Shown piece by piece: positions 40,608 to 50,358 of a stretch of DNA of 64,000 nt. The translations under genes and the position numbers were made by a program. The stretch covers positions 1,443,061-1,507,060 of the forward strand of contig JADQAV010000015.1 in the NCBI GenBank assembly GCA_019775845.1. The letters are read 5' to 3'. Numbering within the stretch: the first letter of the stretch is position 1; each line of letters opens with the position of its first letter. This DNA is from Myrmaecium sp. VS I D KN 1. Its lineage: Eukaryota; Ascomycota; Dothideomycetes; Valsariales; Valsariaceae. Under the pieces are notes generated by a model, which worked only from the letters and a program-made list of their open reading frames with translations, had not been told where the DNA came from and ran no database searches.

Positions 40608-42257
40608 ATGCGCCTCTCAGCCGTGCTGCCAACGGCCCTCATCGCCCTCGCGGCGGAGGCCTCGCCAGCCCTCGCAGCAGCAGCAGCAGCAGCAACAGCA
40701 GCGCCAGCAACGACGGCAAACGCGACCTACTGGCCCTGGCAAACGTACAAGTCCAGCTGGGCGCGGCCGCCCTCGCTGAACATCACCAAAACCGGCCCGA
40801 CCGCGCCGGGACGCCTCTTCTTCACGCAGAACGGCGACTACGCCCACGCGCCCGCCTCCTTCATCATGGACGACGACAACGAGCTGGTGTGGCAGAGCGC
40901 GCGGGGCGACATGAGCGACTTCAAGGCCCAGACCCTCGACGGCCGTCCCGTGCTCACCTTCTTCAACGGCATCACCTTGCCTGAGCCGTGGGGCTGGGGG
41001 TACGGCATCATCCAGGTCCTCGACGACGCGTACGAGAGCATCTACAACGTCTCCATCACCGCCGAGCAGGAGGATCTGACGGTGGGCGCGGGCATGGATC
41101 CCTCCGAACTCACCTCCTACATCGACATGCACGAGTCCAAGATCACACCCGACGGCACCATCCTCGTCACCCTCATCAACGTCACGCGGTGGGATCTCAG
41201 CGACGTCGGCGGGCCCGCCGACGGTTGGGTCGCCGACTCGCTCTTCTACGAGATCGACGTCAAAACCAACGCCGTGCTCTTCCGCTGGAGCGCGCTCGCC
41301 CACGCCGACCAGATCCCCCTCGCCGCCATGACGCAGTTCTACCCCGTCGGCGACCTCGGCCGCAATCAGTCCTACCCCTACGGCTACTTCCACATCAACT
41401 CCGTCGACAAGTTCGCCGACGGCTCCTACCTCATCTCCTCCCGCTTCTACTGCTCCCTCTTCAAGATCGCCCGCGACGGCACCGTCGAGTGGACGCTCCA
41501 GGGCCGCGACGGCGGCGACTTCACCCTCCTCGACGCCCCGGACCTCTCCTTCTGCTACCAACACCACGCCCGCATCCACGCCGAGGACATCTCCTCCTCC
41601 TCCTCCCTCTCCTCCTCCTCCACCAACTCCACCACCAACGACACCCTCACCATCATCAGCCTCTTCAACAACGACAACGACGCCGAACACCAGGGCGTCA
41701 ACCAAACCACCGGGCTCCTCCTCGCCCTCAACCCCCACCGAAAAACCGCCTCCCTCCTCTCCCCCCCCAGCCCCCTTTACGACCCCACCGACCCCCTCTA
41801 CGCCGCCTCCCAAGGCGCCCTGCAGCTCCTCCCCAGCTCAGGCCACGCCCTCATGGCCTACGGCGCCGTCCCCACCCTCAAGGAATTCGACCCCCAAGGC
41901 CGCTGCATCATGACCGTGCGCTTCGGCCTGGTGGAGGGGAACGTGCAATCGTACCGGGGGTTTCGCCTTCCGTGGGTGGGGCGCCCGCGCGCGCCGCCGG
42001 ATGTCTTTGCGTGCCGTGACGCGGGGGCGACCAGGGTTTATATGAGTTGGATGGGGGCGACGGAGCATAGGGCTTGGACGGTGTTTGGGGCGGAGAGGGC
42101 GAAGGGGACGATGAGACGGGTGGAGAGGGTGGAGAGGAGGGGGTTTGAGACGGAGGTCCTGGTGAGGGAGAGCTTGGGGGTGGTGCAGGTTGAGGCGAGT
42201 GGGGTGGGGATTGAGAGGAGGAGGTCGGAGGTTGTGGAGGTGCAATCGTCTTGCTGA
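40608..42257 (+). CDS. Secreted arylsulfotransferase (ASST) family protein, 549 aa
   Basis: One exon from ATG 40608. An N-terminal signal peptide (hydrophobic, ending in an Ala run) and many N-x-S/T sites point to secretion. The body fits the fungal ASST family (Arylsulfotran_2), a six-bladed propeller: ITPDGTILVTLINVT, DMHESKI, YFHINSVDKFADGSYLISSR, DGTVEWTLQGRDGGDF, CYQHHARI and ISLFNNDND are recognisable blade motifs, with conserved His in H-E, H-I-N and H-H-A-R. In bacteria the family moves sulfate between phenols, but for fungal members the activity is not shown, so I name only the family. A Ser/Thr/Asn loop (about 325-345) is a local insertion. Confidence 0.88.
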   Translation: MRLSAVLPTALIALAAEASPALAAAAAAATAAPATTANATYWPWQTYKSSWARPPSLNITKTGPTAPGRLFFTQNGDYAHAPASFIMDDDNELVWQSARGDMSDFKAQTLDGRPVLTFFNGITLPEPWGWGYGIIQVLDDAYESIYNVSITAEQEDLTVGAGMDPSELTSYIDMHESKITPDGTILVTLINVTRWDLSDVGGPADGWVADSLFYEIDVKTNAVLFRWSALAHADQIPLAAMTQFYPVGDLGRNQSYPYGYFHINSVDKFADGSYLISSRFYCSLFKIARDGTVEWTLQGRDGGDFTLLDAPDLSFCYQHHARIHAEDISSSSSLSSSSTNSTTNDTLTIISLFNNDNDAEHQGVNQTTGLLLALNPHRKTASLLSPPSPLYDPTDPLYAASQGALQLLPSSGHALMAYGAVPTLKEFDPQGRCIMTVRFGLVEGNVQSYRGFRLPWVGRPRAPPDVFACRDAGATRVYMSWMGATEHRAWTVFGAERAKGTMRRVERVERRGFETEVLVRESLGVVQVEASGVGIERRRSEVVEVQSSC

Positions 42258-42637
42258 GTTGTCTGTTGTGGAAGAAGGATGGAGTAGGAACTAGCAGATG
42301 TGTGGACTCGGTTTCGCGCATTGTCGGTCAGCGTGGCTGATTGGACTGGCTGGCATCCTCGACAACGGTCGACTGTTTGTCGGCTATTCATACGAAATCA
42401 ATGTATATTTAATGCGGTGATCTGAATTGCTGTTTTCCAAAGTTGTGATGGCTGATTGTGATATGAAGTGTGTTCCTCCATGGTTCGGAAATGGATGTTC
42501 TCATAGCGATATTTTTTTCTAACATGCACGCGCATGATGAGGACTTTCATCCTCAAAACGACCGACTAAAAAACACCGCCCACGCATGTAAGTACCCGCA
42601 CGGTATATATCCATCCATCTTGTGAAGGGGAAAGAGC

Positions 42638-42652
42638 CGAAAAAAAAAAAAA
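42638..42652 (-). terminator. Pol III T-run terminator of the tRNA
   Basis: A run of 13 A on the plus strand (T on the minus), starting about 10 bases after the tRNA 3' end; pol III stops at such runs. Confidence 0.8.
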
Positions 42653-42662
42653 GAAACATCTT

Positions 42663-42762
42663 GACAGGAACGAGACTCGAACTCGCGCGGGTTTCCCCAC
42701 CAGGAAATTAGATGCTAAGGTAGACCTTAACCTGGCGCCATAACCAACTCGGCCATCCTGCC
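42663..42762 (-). tRNA. tRNA-Leu(AAG) with 19-nt intron
   Basis: Acceptor stem GGCAGGA/TCCTGTC, D arm GCC/GGC, anticodon stem CCAGG/CCTGG with loop TTAAGG-intron-T, so anticodon AAG (read as IAG, Leu CUN). The intron (42724-42706) sits after position 37, the standard site. A long variable arm (GGG/CCC stem) marks it as class II, as expected for Leu. T arm GCGAG-TTCGAGT-CTCGT is canonical and gives the internal B box; the D arm gives the A box. Confidence 0.95.
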
Positions 42763-43627
42763 TAAATCGATCGTAGTGATTGATGGGAAATGTTCACGTC
42801 AGCAGGGTTGATGAATCGCGGCAAGGGTGTGAGCTGCGTAGACTGTGAAGGAAATGGGGTACAACCACGGCTTAACGCTTAACGCACGAGGAGGATAGCG
42901 CAGCAACCTACCTTTTAGCCTTAGGTGTATATACCTGGAGAGATTTAAAGAGGGACCGACTTCCTTTCCGGTTTTACCGATCGGATCGAATGGTAAAAGG
43001 GCTTCTATACAGGTATATACAGATATCTAGGCACGTAAGGAAACCTATGTGTTTACTTACGATATTCTCTAGCATACCTTTATACTTCTGAGACGTGAAT
43101 TAGAGGAGTAGCATTATTATTTCGCTCTGTTGATTCAGTAATATATAGGTAGCTAAGAACATACGAAATAACTGGAAAGCATCAGCGTAGCTCTGAGTAT
43201 ATTTTCTTGTCTTTAATACTGGAGAATCAGACAGCTGAAGCATAGTACGGGATATTCGATACTGTCGCTACTTTGTACCCGAGCACTCCACAACCACATT
43301 TGTCTGAGAACGAAGTCCAAGAGAGTGAATCGATTGGAATCGCGAGTCCACCATACGAAGCTTGCGATTGGACAAATGAATGGGCAGTGCAAGGCAGAAA
43401 GACCTCGGCGGTAAGGCAGAAGACGGAGGGATGCATGCGGCACAGCTTAACCACCAGCCAATCAACGAGCCCAGCCAATCAACCAGCCAGTCAGCTCAGC
43501 CTTGTCGGTCTGCATGAGTTGGCAGAGCGGGCGGCTATCAACCTAAGCATATGTATTTACTATCACCACCACCACCACCACACTCACGACAACGATACAA
43601 CGAGATCTTCAAGATCTCCTCCATCAG
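42763..43627. other. Intergenic, AT-richer, no gene seen
   Basis: AT-rich between 42960 and 43240; the right part is the leader of the 43628 gene with CA-rich repeats (CACCACCACCACCAC near 43565). Confidence 0.5.
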
Positions 43628-44946
43628 ATGGCCGGCCCCTCGACGGTTTCCCAAGGCGCCGTCCTCTGGCTGCCGAAGCGCGAAGACATCTATGAGTCTC
43701 GTCCTTCATCTTCATCTTCTTCATCTTCTTCCTCCCCATCCTCCTCCCCAGCACCCATCCTCCCTCAAAACCGCTTCTGCACCGTCCCCAACCAGTGCTT
43801 CGGGCACCCCGTCATCGTGGTCTCCGAAACAAACGAGCAAGGACTCGTCTACATAATCATCGTACGACAACCCAGAACCTCCTCCCTCCCCCCATCACCT
43901 CACCACCATGAACACCAACCAACCAACCAACCAAACCCCCCCAGCTCACCACCTTCCGCGGCTGCGGCCCGGACCCCGACCGCGTCCACCACCGCCGCCA
44001 CAACCTCGCCGACTACCTCCCCATCCACCCGTCCCCCCCGCACCTCGTCGGCGCGCCAGCCCTGCACCTCCGCCACGCCCGCCGCTTCAAGAAGGATAGC
44101 TGGGCCAACGTCAAGCAGCCCTATGCCTGTCCCTCGGCCTGGCTGAAGCCCATCTGGAAGAATCAATGGCGGCGAGATGGACAAAAGAGGGCTGGGGGTG
44201 GCGGTGGGAGACTCACGTCCACCTCCTTACAGGCCATGCTGCTCTACGTTCTCTCGCATGATTTCGCCCAGGACATCTACGGCCCCATCCTGCAGCGGTG
44301 GATCCTCGCCGCCTCCGTCGAGGACCTGAGATCCGACGATCAGAGCGCTCACGTCGACCTCCCTCCTCCATACGCCGCCGCTACCGCGCTCAACGCATCC
44401 CCTTCCCCATCACCAACCCTTCCCCCAGCGACAACCCAGACCCCCCGATCACCAGCCCTCACATACCACACCTTCCCCTCCCACCACAGCAGCAGCAGCT
44501 GGAGCAGCAGCAACGACCGCTGGAGCAACAACAGCAACAACGACCGCTGGAGCAACAGCATCAACAACGACCGCTGGAGCAACAGCAACGACCGTTGGAA
44601 CAACAACGACCGCTGGACCACCAACGACCGTTGGACCAACAACAACTCCCCCCACCCCTTCCTCCTCCTCTTCTGCACTCTCCTTCTCTGCCGCCTCCTC
44701 TACACCCTCTGCTCCGTCCTCTGCTCCTTCCTCTGGTCCCTCCTCTGGTCCCTCCTCTGGTCCCTCCTGCCCCAGATCACCCGCGTGCTGTTCTACCTGG
44801 CCTGTGTGTATCTCGTTTTTCTCGGCCTGCGATGGGCGGGCGGCGTGCTGTGTGCGGGGGTGGCGGGGGCGGTGGGGGCTGTCGTGGAGGGGGTGAGGGA
44901 TGTGGGGGGTGTGGTGGAGGGGGTACCGGGGGGGTGGAGTGGCTGA
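43628..44946 (+). CDS. Conserved fungal protein with NDRW repeat and membrane tail, 411 aa
   Basis: Exons 43628-43861 and 43945-44946; intron 43862-43944 (GTACGA...CCCCAG, 83 nt) keeps the frame. The first 170 residues (QGAVLWLPKRED, NRFCTVPNQCFGHPVIVVSE, TTFRGCGPD, YLPIHPSPPH, RFKKDSWANVKQPY, WLKPI) look like a globular domain I believe is widespread as a hypothetical protein in filamentous fungi. After a Pro/Ser linker come six Asn-rich repeats built on NDRW (residues about 268-314), then about 60 hydrophobic residues with three LWSL repeats, enough for two or three membrane spans, and a Gly/Val tail. Thus it is probably a membrane protein with an N-terminal cytosolic domain. Function unknown. 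Confidence 0.75.
44512..44650 (+). repeat. Degenerate tandem repeat coding NDRW units
   Basis: Six copies of AACGACCG[CT]TGGA with AAC/AGC codons between; unit length 18-30 bases. In frame in the 43628 gene. Confidence 0.9.
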
Positions 44947-45208
44947 GGGGGAAAGGGGGAGAAGGGGAGAGTGGTTTTTCTTTCTGCGGTTTTTCTTTTT
45001 CTTTTCGGGATGACAGATTGATGATGGTATGGATGGATGGTCAGGCAGGCGTTTCCGTGGGAATGGGAAGCATAAATTGCAAATTCATCCTCGATGAGGA
45101 ATGAGAACTACATATCTCGGTATCGTATCGAAGAATCAAAGGTAGTACCTACATAACAACCAATCCAAACCAATCCAAACTATCCCCACTCACCTCACCC
45201 ACCTCACC
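44947..45208. other. Convergent 3' region
   Basis: Between two converging genes, a short shared 3' UTR area. Nothing else seen. Confidence 0.5.
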
Positions 45209-46918
45209 TCAGCCCATAATAACCCCCACAATAACCTCCGCCTTCGCCCTCCTCCACTCCTCCATCTCCCCCCCATCCCCCTTCCCCTCACGAAATCCCA
45301 TAATTCCCCTCGCTGCCCCCCCCACGCGCACCAACCCCCCAAACACCCTCCCCAACACCGCCTCCACCCGCCACCCCCTCTCCAACCCATACCCCAGCGT
45401 CCACGCCACCAGGCGCTGCAAATCCAACACATACGGCTGGGCCGCCGCCGGCGGGGGTAGCAGGCCCTTATGGCTGCTGGCGCCGGCCCGCGAATCCCAG
45501 AAGAAGAGCGCGCACATGCGGGAGAAGGTGAGGAGGAAGCGGCGGGAGTCGGAGTGGTGGGAAAGGGTGCGGAGACGAGGGAGGAAGGGCGCGATGTGCG
45601 GGTGTGTGTAGATGAAGGGGTCGTGGGGGAGGGCGTGGGCGAAGAAGGTGGTGAGGAGGGTGGTGGGGGTGGTGGGGGTGATGGGGGTTGTGTGGCTAGT
45701 CGTTGCTTCTGGATTCGCCGGTGAGGGTGCGGGATGCGGGGAGCTGGGTGCGGCGGGAGCGGGAAGGGGGTGGGTGGAGCCGAGAAGTGGGGAGAGAGGG
45801 GGGTGGTGCGACTCGCCGTCTGGAGACGGGTTGTGGCCATGTGTTGGTTGTGCGGACGGCTGGCTTGCGACTGGTGGTGGGGATGGAGGCATGGACGCAT
45901 CATGGGCATCCGAACACCGCACTCCCGGCGCAGCTCGCGGTTCTGGATCCGGAGAGCTGCGGCGGCGCTTGGCGGGAGAAGCCACCAAAGGAGACATCTC
46001 GAAGAGCACGGCCGGGAACGGCGAGCTGTGCGGCGTGGGTTGGATGTGGTCAAGAGACAAACCCTGTGCCATGGGGCTTTCAGCTACGAACTCATCCCAC
46101 TCTTGGTCCCCCAGCACGTCGGTCATGCAGGGCTCTTGGGAGCTTTCCGGGACGAGAACGTGCGGCGAGACATCCGCAGTGATCTTGCGCTTGGGAAGTG
46201 GATCCTCACCGTAACGCGGTGGCTCGTCCTTGTCAACACACACACCAGGCGATTGGGGGTCGTCATAAGCCGGCGGGTCGTCGCTGAACTTGATCATGGA
46301 CCAGTCCATCATCTGCATACCACCCATCACCGAGCGAGCCTGTTCCAGATGAAGGCCGTTGAGCAAGCCGCAAACGGTGCGAAGGCCCTGGCGGGCGTAG
46401 TCGCTTGGTTTGAGATAAGCAGTCATCCGGCGTGCCGCGGAGAGGTTGTGGAATTCCCGCAGGAGCTGTGCTGATGTCCCATTGTGTGGCTCGATGGCTT
46501 GAGCCTTGGTGGTCGGCGTGATCACGTAACCACACTCAGCGAGCTGGAACGTGAGACGGATGGTGGAGCCATGCAGCGAGAAACCGGCTTCGTGAACCTG
46601 AGCGGCGGCGGGGCCAAGTTCAGAGAGTTTGATTTGCTCGAAGGAGAGCGAGTGTGCGTGTACGGCTTGGTTCAGAGGCAGGATGAGCTTGAACATCCTC
46701 TTCACGTGCTTGCCTTTGCGCGCCTTGCAGGTGACGGGGAAAGCAAAGTAGATGGACATGGCTTGGTTGTTGCAGCCGATTAGGAGAGTGAGATTGGAGT
46801 GGCATTTATTGACAGAGGAAAGCGAGCCCAGAAACCTCATTTGATTCTTCTCCTGCCACATGACGACCACGTGCTCGTTGACATGCTCTCTCCAGCCGGT
46901 GAGGAAAGAAGTGGACAT
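45209..46918 (-). CDS. Orphan protein with conserved-looking N-terminal domain, 569 aa
   Basis: ATG 46918 (MSTSFLTGW); the frame above it starts with TTG only. Residues 1-215 look like a folded domain: WREHVNEHVVVMWQEK, then alternating strands (LTLLIGCNNQAMSIYFAFPV, FSLHGSTIRLTFQLAECGYVI) ending DPPAYDD. A Pro/Ser-rich disordered middle (about 225-440) follows with KRKI and AKRRRS basic patches that could be nuclear signals. Residues about 445-569 are a second compact region (THPHIAPFLPRLRTLS, FLLTFSRMCALFFWDSRAG, VLDLQRLVAWTLGYGLERGW). No signal peptide, no known motif. Coding strand is C-rich then G-rich from about 45420 on. Single exon as far as I can see. Function unknown. Confidence 0.7.
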   Translation of the reverse strand: MSTSFLTGWREHVNEHVVVMWQEKNQMRFLGSLSSVNKCHSNLTLLIGCNNQAMSIYFAFPVTCKARKGKHVKRMFKLILPLNQAVHAHSLSFEQIKLSELGPAAAQVHEAGFSLHGSTIRLTFQLAECGYVITPTTKAQAIEPHNGTSAQLLREFHNLSAARRMTAYLKPSDYARQGLRTVCGLLNGLHLEQARSVMGGMQMMDWSMIKFSDDPPAYDDPQSPGVCVDKDEPPRYGEDPLPKRKITADVSPHVLVPESSQEPCMTDVLGDQEWDEFVAESPMAQGLSLDHIQPTPHSSPFPAVLFEMSPLVASPAKRRRSSPDPEPRAAPGVRCSDAHDASMPPSPPPVASQPSAQPTHGHNPSPDGESHHPPLSPLLGSTHPLPAPAAPSSPHPAPSPANPEATTSHTTPITPTTPTTLLTTFFAHALPHDPFIYTHPHIAPFLPRLRTLSHHSDSRRFLLTFSRMCALFFWDSRAGASSHKGLLPPPAAAQPYVLDLQRLVAWTLGYGLERGWRVEAVLGRVFGGLVRVGGAARGIMGFREGKGDGGEMEEWRRAKAEVIVGVIMG

Positions 46919-49175
46919 GGTTTTAGAAATGTCGATGGGATTGAGATACGACAAATACGAAAAGAACGCAGCAAGGGGTATTGAGAAATGACTGAAGCCA
47001 AGCGACGGCTAGAAAGAAGACGAGCAATCACGAACGAAATACCGAAGCTGTTCAAGGCAAACCACCTTCCCACGGACAGCCACTGCAATAGCAGCCAGTC
47101 GCGACGAGAAGGCCTCTAGGGGATAGCAACACACGCAAAGGTGAAGCCGACTCCGCCGTAGAGAGATGACCAAGTGCCAACCCCAGTATAACGTCGAGAA
47201 CGTCGGAAAAAAACAAAAAATCGCCCCGGTCGGTTCAACGCTGAGGCTTGTTCTGGACAGACAACCGATCCAAGGACAGCCACTACGATAGCAGCCAAGT
47301 CGCTATGGAAGAGCCTCTGGGGGGAAATGACGACTGAAAGCGCCGGTCCCGCCGCAGAGTTGGTCCAGCGCCAAGCTCAGCGCGTCTTCGATTGGGAACG
47401 AGTGTGATTGTAGAAGTTGAACGAGTGTTGCGGTTTGCGGAGGAATGGTCGCGTCGGATGTCAAAGTCGATGTTGATGTCAAGTTCGTGAATCCGATCGA
47501 AGGCGTCGGGCGCGACACCTCGACCTCCAACAACACGCGCCGCCGACGTCGACCTTGAGTGCGCACGTCCGGCCGCCTTCAACAGTCGTCGCTGGGGGCA
47601 GTAAGAGTGACCGAACCGCCGCCGCAGCGAGGGACCGTCGAAGAAGCTGTACGAGGACTGAAGACGAGGAAGGGTTGCGCGTTGCGGAGGGAGACGTTCA
47701 GTAAAGAACACTCGTGCGACCGAATGAATCCAAGCGACTGTGTGTATGTTTCGGTGGGAAACCGCGACAGCGACGAGAAGTGGTGAAGTGGTGATGTGAT
47801 GTTGGTGTTGGTGTTGATGTTGGCGGTGGTTGGGGGTGGAGAGCGGAGTCAGGGACCAGCCACGTGATGACTAAGCTTGAGAGCGAAGTCCGGTCGTAAC
47901 TTACCGTAACGAATGTACCTATCGTAACAAATGTACTGTAACGTTCGGTCGCCTTGCCGATTCACGTTCACAACGTCTTTTCTCCACCGCACACCGTTTT
48001 CCGAGGGGACAATGCATGCCAAAGTCAGAGCAAGCAGTCGGCTCTCTTGTCCGTAGCCACCATATTAACGCCTTCTTGCCCCGAACCCGGAGCGAGAGGG
48101 AATGGTACGGAGGCCTCCGCAGAGAGACACAATTCCAAGCGTGGTTTCCGAGGAAGACAATTGCGCTGCAAGAAACGCAGCCTCGTCACGACATGACAGA
48201 GCTGGATTGGGGTCCAATCTTCATCGCGTGCAGAACCCTCAGCTCTTGTGGTCCATCTGCTCTGTGATACAGAAAACGGCGAGCACGTGGAGACGGCTGT
48301 TTCTCCGTGACCACCGCATGTGTGACCACTGGCTGAAACAGGCAGCGACTGAGGTTCAAGATGGCGCATCGTGGAGTCTACCACTCCTCAATTGTCCGCT
48401 TCGCCCTCAGGTCGACTCCATGTCGCTGGCGCACTGAAGTCGTGTGAGCCCTCCAGCGTATTCATTCTTCACTTGTCATTCCGAGCCTTGGGGAAGGGAA
48501 GATGATGAATTGAGCTTCGGTCCAGAAACCTCCCTTTGGAGCAGAGATCGATTGCGGATTTTCATGTGTTCAGAATGAACCCGGCTGGAGTTTGGGATAT
48601 GGTATGTACCCAGCCGGCTATGTCTTTTCAGACTATGAAAGGGAAGTCAGCCGTCAGGTCGTTGACTTGATCCAATCGCTTCCGCTCAGATATCTCCATG
48701 AATGGCATGAATGATTATATCACTGGCCACAGCCATATACTTGTATGGTGTCAGCTAGAACCCGACACACTCGTGACATGCAATTATCACTTCATTGTAC
48801 ACCTGCCGTGCCCTCCGCCCTCCGCAACGCAACAGACCGAAGTCCTCCCTCAATGCCAAATGCGCGAAAGATTACAAAACAGCTAATATGAAGAGGCAAA
48901 AACAGAATGCAGAAGGAAATAAAGAAGGAGAGGGAGAAAAAGAAGGAAATAACGCTCGCTTGCTCATGTGAAATAAAATCCAAAGAAGGTGAGATGAAGA
49001 AGGAAATCGCGAACGGGAGCGACTGGAGAAAGGCTGAAAAGAGGAATGGCCAGCCCTTTTCGACGGACAGGCGGTCACACTGCTCCGCTTCAAAGGGCCA
49101 AAAACATGCACACACCAACACCTGGTCACCCTCACCCACCGATGAAAAGAAGCTAAACTATAACCCCCCTCACCT
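46919..49175. other. Long upstream region with a 200-bp-spaced repeat, no gene accepted
   Basis: Left part (46919-47720) is probably the leader/promoter of the 45209 gene and contains a direct repeat (47074-47180, 47274-47375). Open frames at 47283-47711 have no ATG context or family. 48880-49020 is A-rich. Nothing else recognised. Confidence 0.4.
47074..47375 (-). repeat. Direct repeat, about 105 bp x 2, offset 200
   Basis: GGACAGCCACT-x-C-x-ATAGCAGCCA begins at 47074 and 47274, and related sequence continues through GCCTCT-x-GGGG to a CCGCC-x-x-AGAG block. About 70 percent alike by eye. Confidence 0.6.
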
Positions 49176-50358
49176 CTAGCTCGCCGCCGCCGCCGCCGCC
49201 GCAGCGGCAACAAAACAATCCAACGCACTGCCCTGAGCCGCCGCACTCGGATTCCCAAACGGACCCTGCCAGCGGGGGCCCATCTCATCCGTCCCCACCT
49301 CCCGATCCGCATTCCAAATCGCTGCCGCATTCGTCGCCAAAAACGCGCGGTACGCCGCCCGCGGCGCCACGGCCTGGAGGTACTTCAGATTGCGCACGAA
49401 CACCCCCTTGAACGCCGCGCTGACGATGTCCTCGCCCGAATTCTCCGTCAGCACCCCGCCGGCGTCCGTCAGGTTGGCGAGGGTGGCGTTGGCGCGGGCC
49501 GCCGCGGCGGTGAGGTAGGTTGCTGTGTCGCCGGTGGCGCGGGCGAGCTCGACGAGCGCCCCGATCAGCACGCCTTGGTTGTAGGTGAAGGGCGTGCCGC
49601 CGTTGTTGGCGCAGGTGGTCGGGTCCAGCCCGTCGTTTACGAGGTTCTCTTCGTTGTAGAACCCCGCGCTCTCGAACCAGGCGTGTTCGCGCAGGGCCCA
49701 GTCGAGGTAGCTGGCGCGCCGGGTGGCGTCGCTGACTCGGTTGGCGAGGTGCGCGGCGACGGAGAGGAAGAGCTCGTTGGCGATGGCGGCGACTTGCGTG
49801 TGCGCTTTGTCCCACCAGATCCCCCCGCCGCACGGCGTCGTCCAGCCGTTCGTCATGTCGGCGAAGAGCGTTTCGGCGGCGGAGAGGAAGGTGGCGTTGC
49901 CGTAGAGGTCGTAGGCGGCGATCCAGGCGAGCGCCCACCATCCCTGTTGAGGGTGTGTGAGCATCGGCGTCGTATCAAGAGAAACGGAGGTGAGATGGAA
50001 AGGGAAAACCTACCTCATCATCGTAAAACCCACTCAGCCAGGTGCCCGGCTCGCCTCCAGAGCCCCGACCGATGGCGTTCGTCCAGGTATGGTCTACGTA
50101 GAAGATGCTGGTCGATTCCAGGCTAGGTTCGACGTCGGCGAGCTCGATGACGGCGGTGAGGATGTTGGCGCTCTGCCACCAGAGGTTCTCCCACAGCCCG
50201 GTCGAACTGTTCCACCATTGGGTGGTGAGGACGTTGGCCGCAGTGTTGGCGTAGCTGACATAGGTGGCGGAGGAGGAGGAATTCGTCGTTTGAGCGGAGG
50301 TGACGGAGAAGAGGGAGGTAAGGGCGGTGACGGCGGGGAGCACGTGGTGGGCGTGCAT
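49176..50358 (-). CDS. Secreted GH76 alpha-1,6-mannanase, 370 aa
   Basis: Exons 50358-50014 and 49943-49176; intron 50013-49944 (GTAGGT...CAACAG, 70 nt). The signal peptide is residues 1-23 (ending SVTSAQ). GH76 hallmarks: NTAANVLTTQWWNSSTGLWENLWWQSAN near the N terminus, then the catalytic Asp pair in GFYDDEGWWALAWIAAYDL (Asp113-Asp114; the intron falls right after Glu115), CGGGIWWDKAHTQVAAIANELF, and FTYNQGVLIGALVELARATGD. Known members hydrolyse alpha-1,6-mannan chains of fungal cell walls or glycoproteins; plasma-membrane DFG5/DCW1 relatives have a GPI anchor signal, which is absent here (the C terminus is an Ala run), so a soluble secreted enzyme is likely. Confidence 0.9.

Noticed and set aside
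40617-42019. Long ORFs antisense or out of frame to the ASST gene (398 and 343 codons)
   Set aside because: Shadows of a GC-rich gene; one is Gly/Val/Glu-only and the other Arg/Pro/His-only.
43900-44184. Frame continuing from 43628 to 44146 without splicing
   Set aside because: The unspliced reading turns into Pro/Ser/Thr noise, while splicing at 43862-43944 restores a domain-like sequence.
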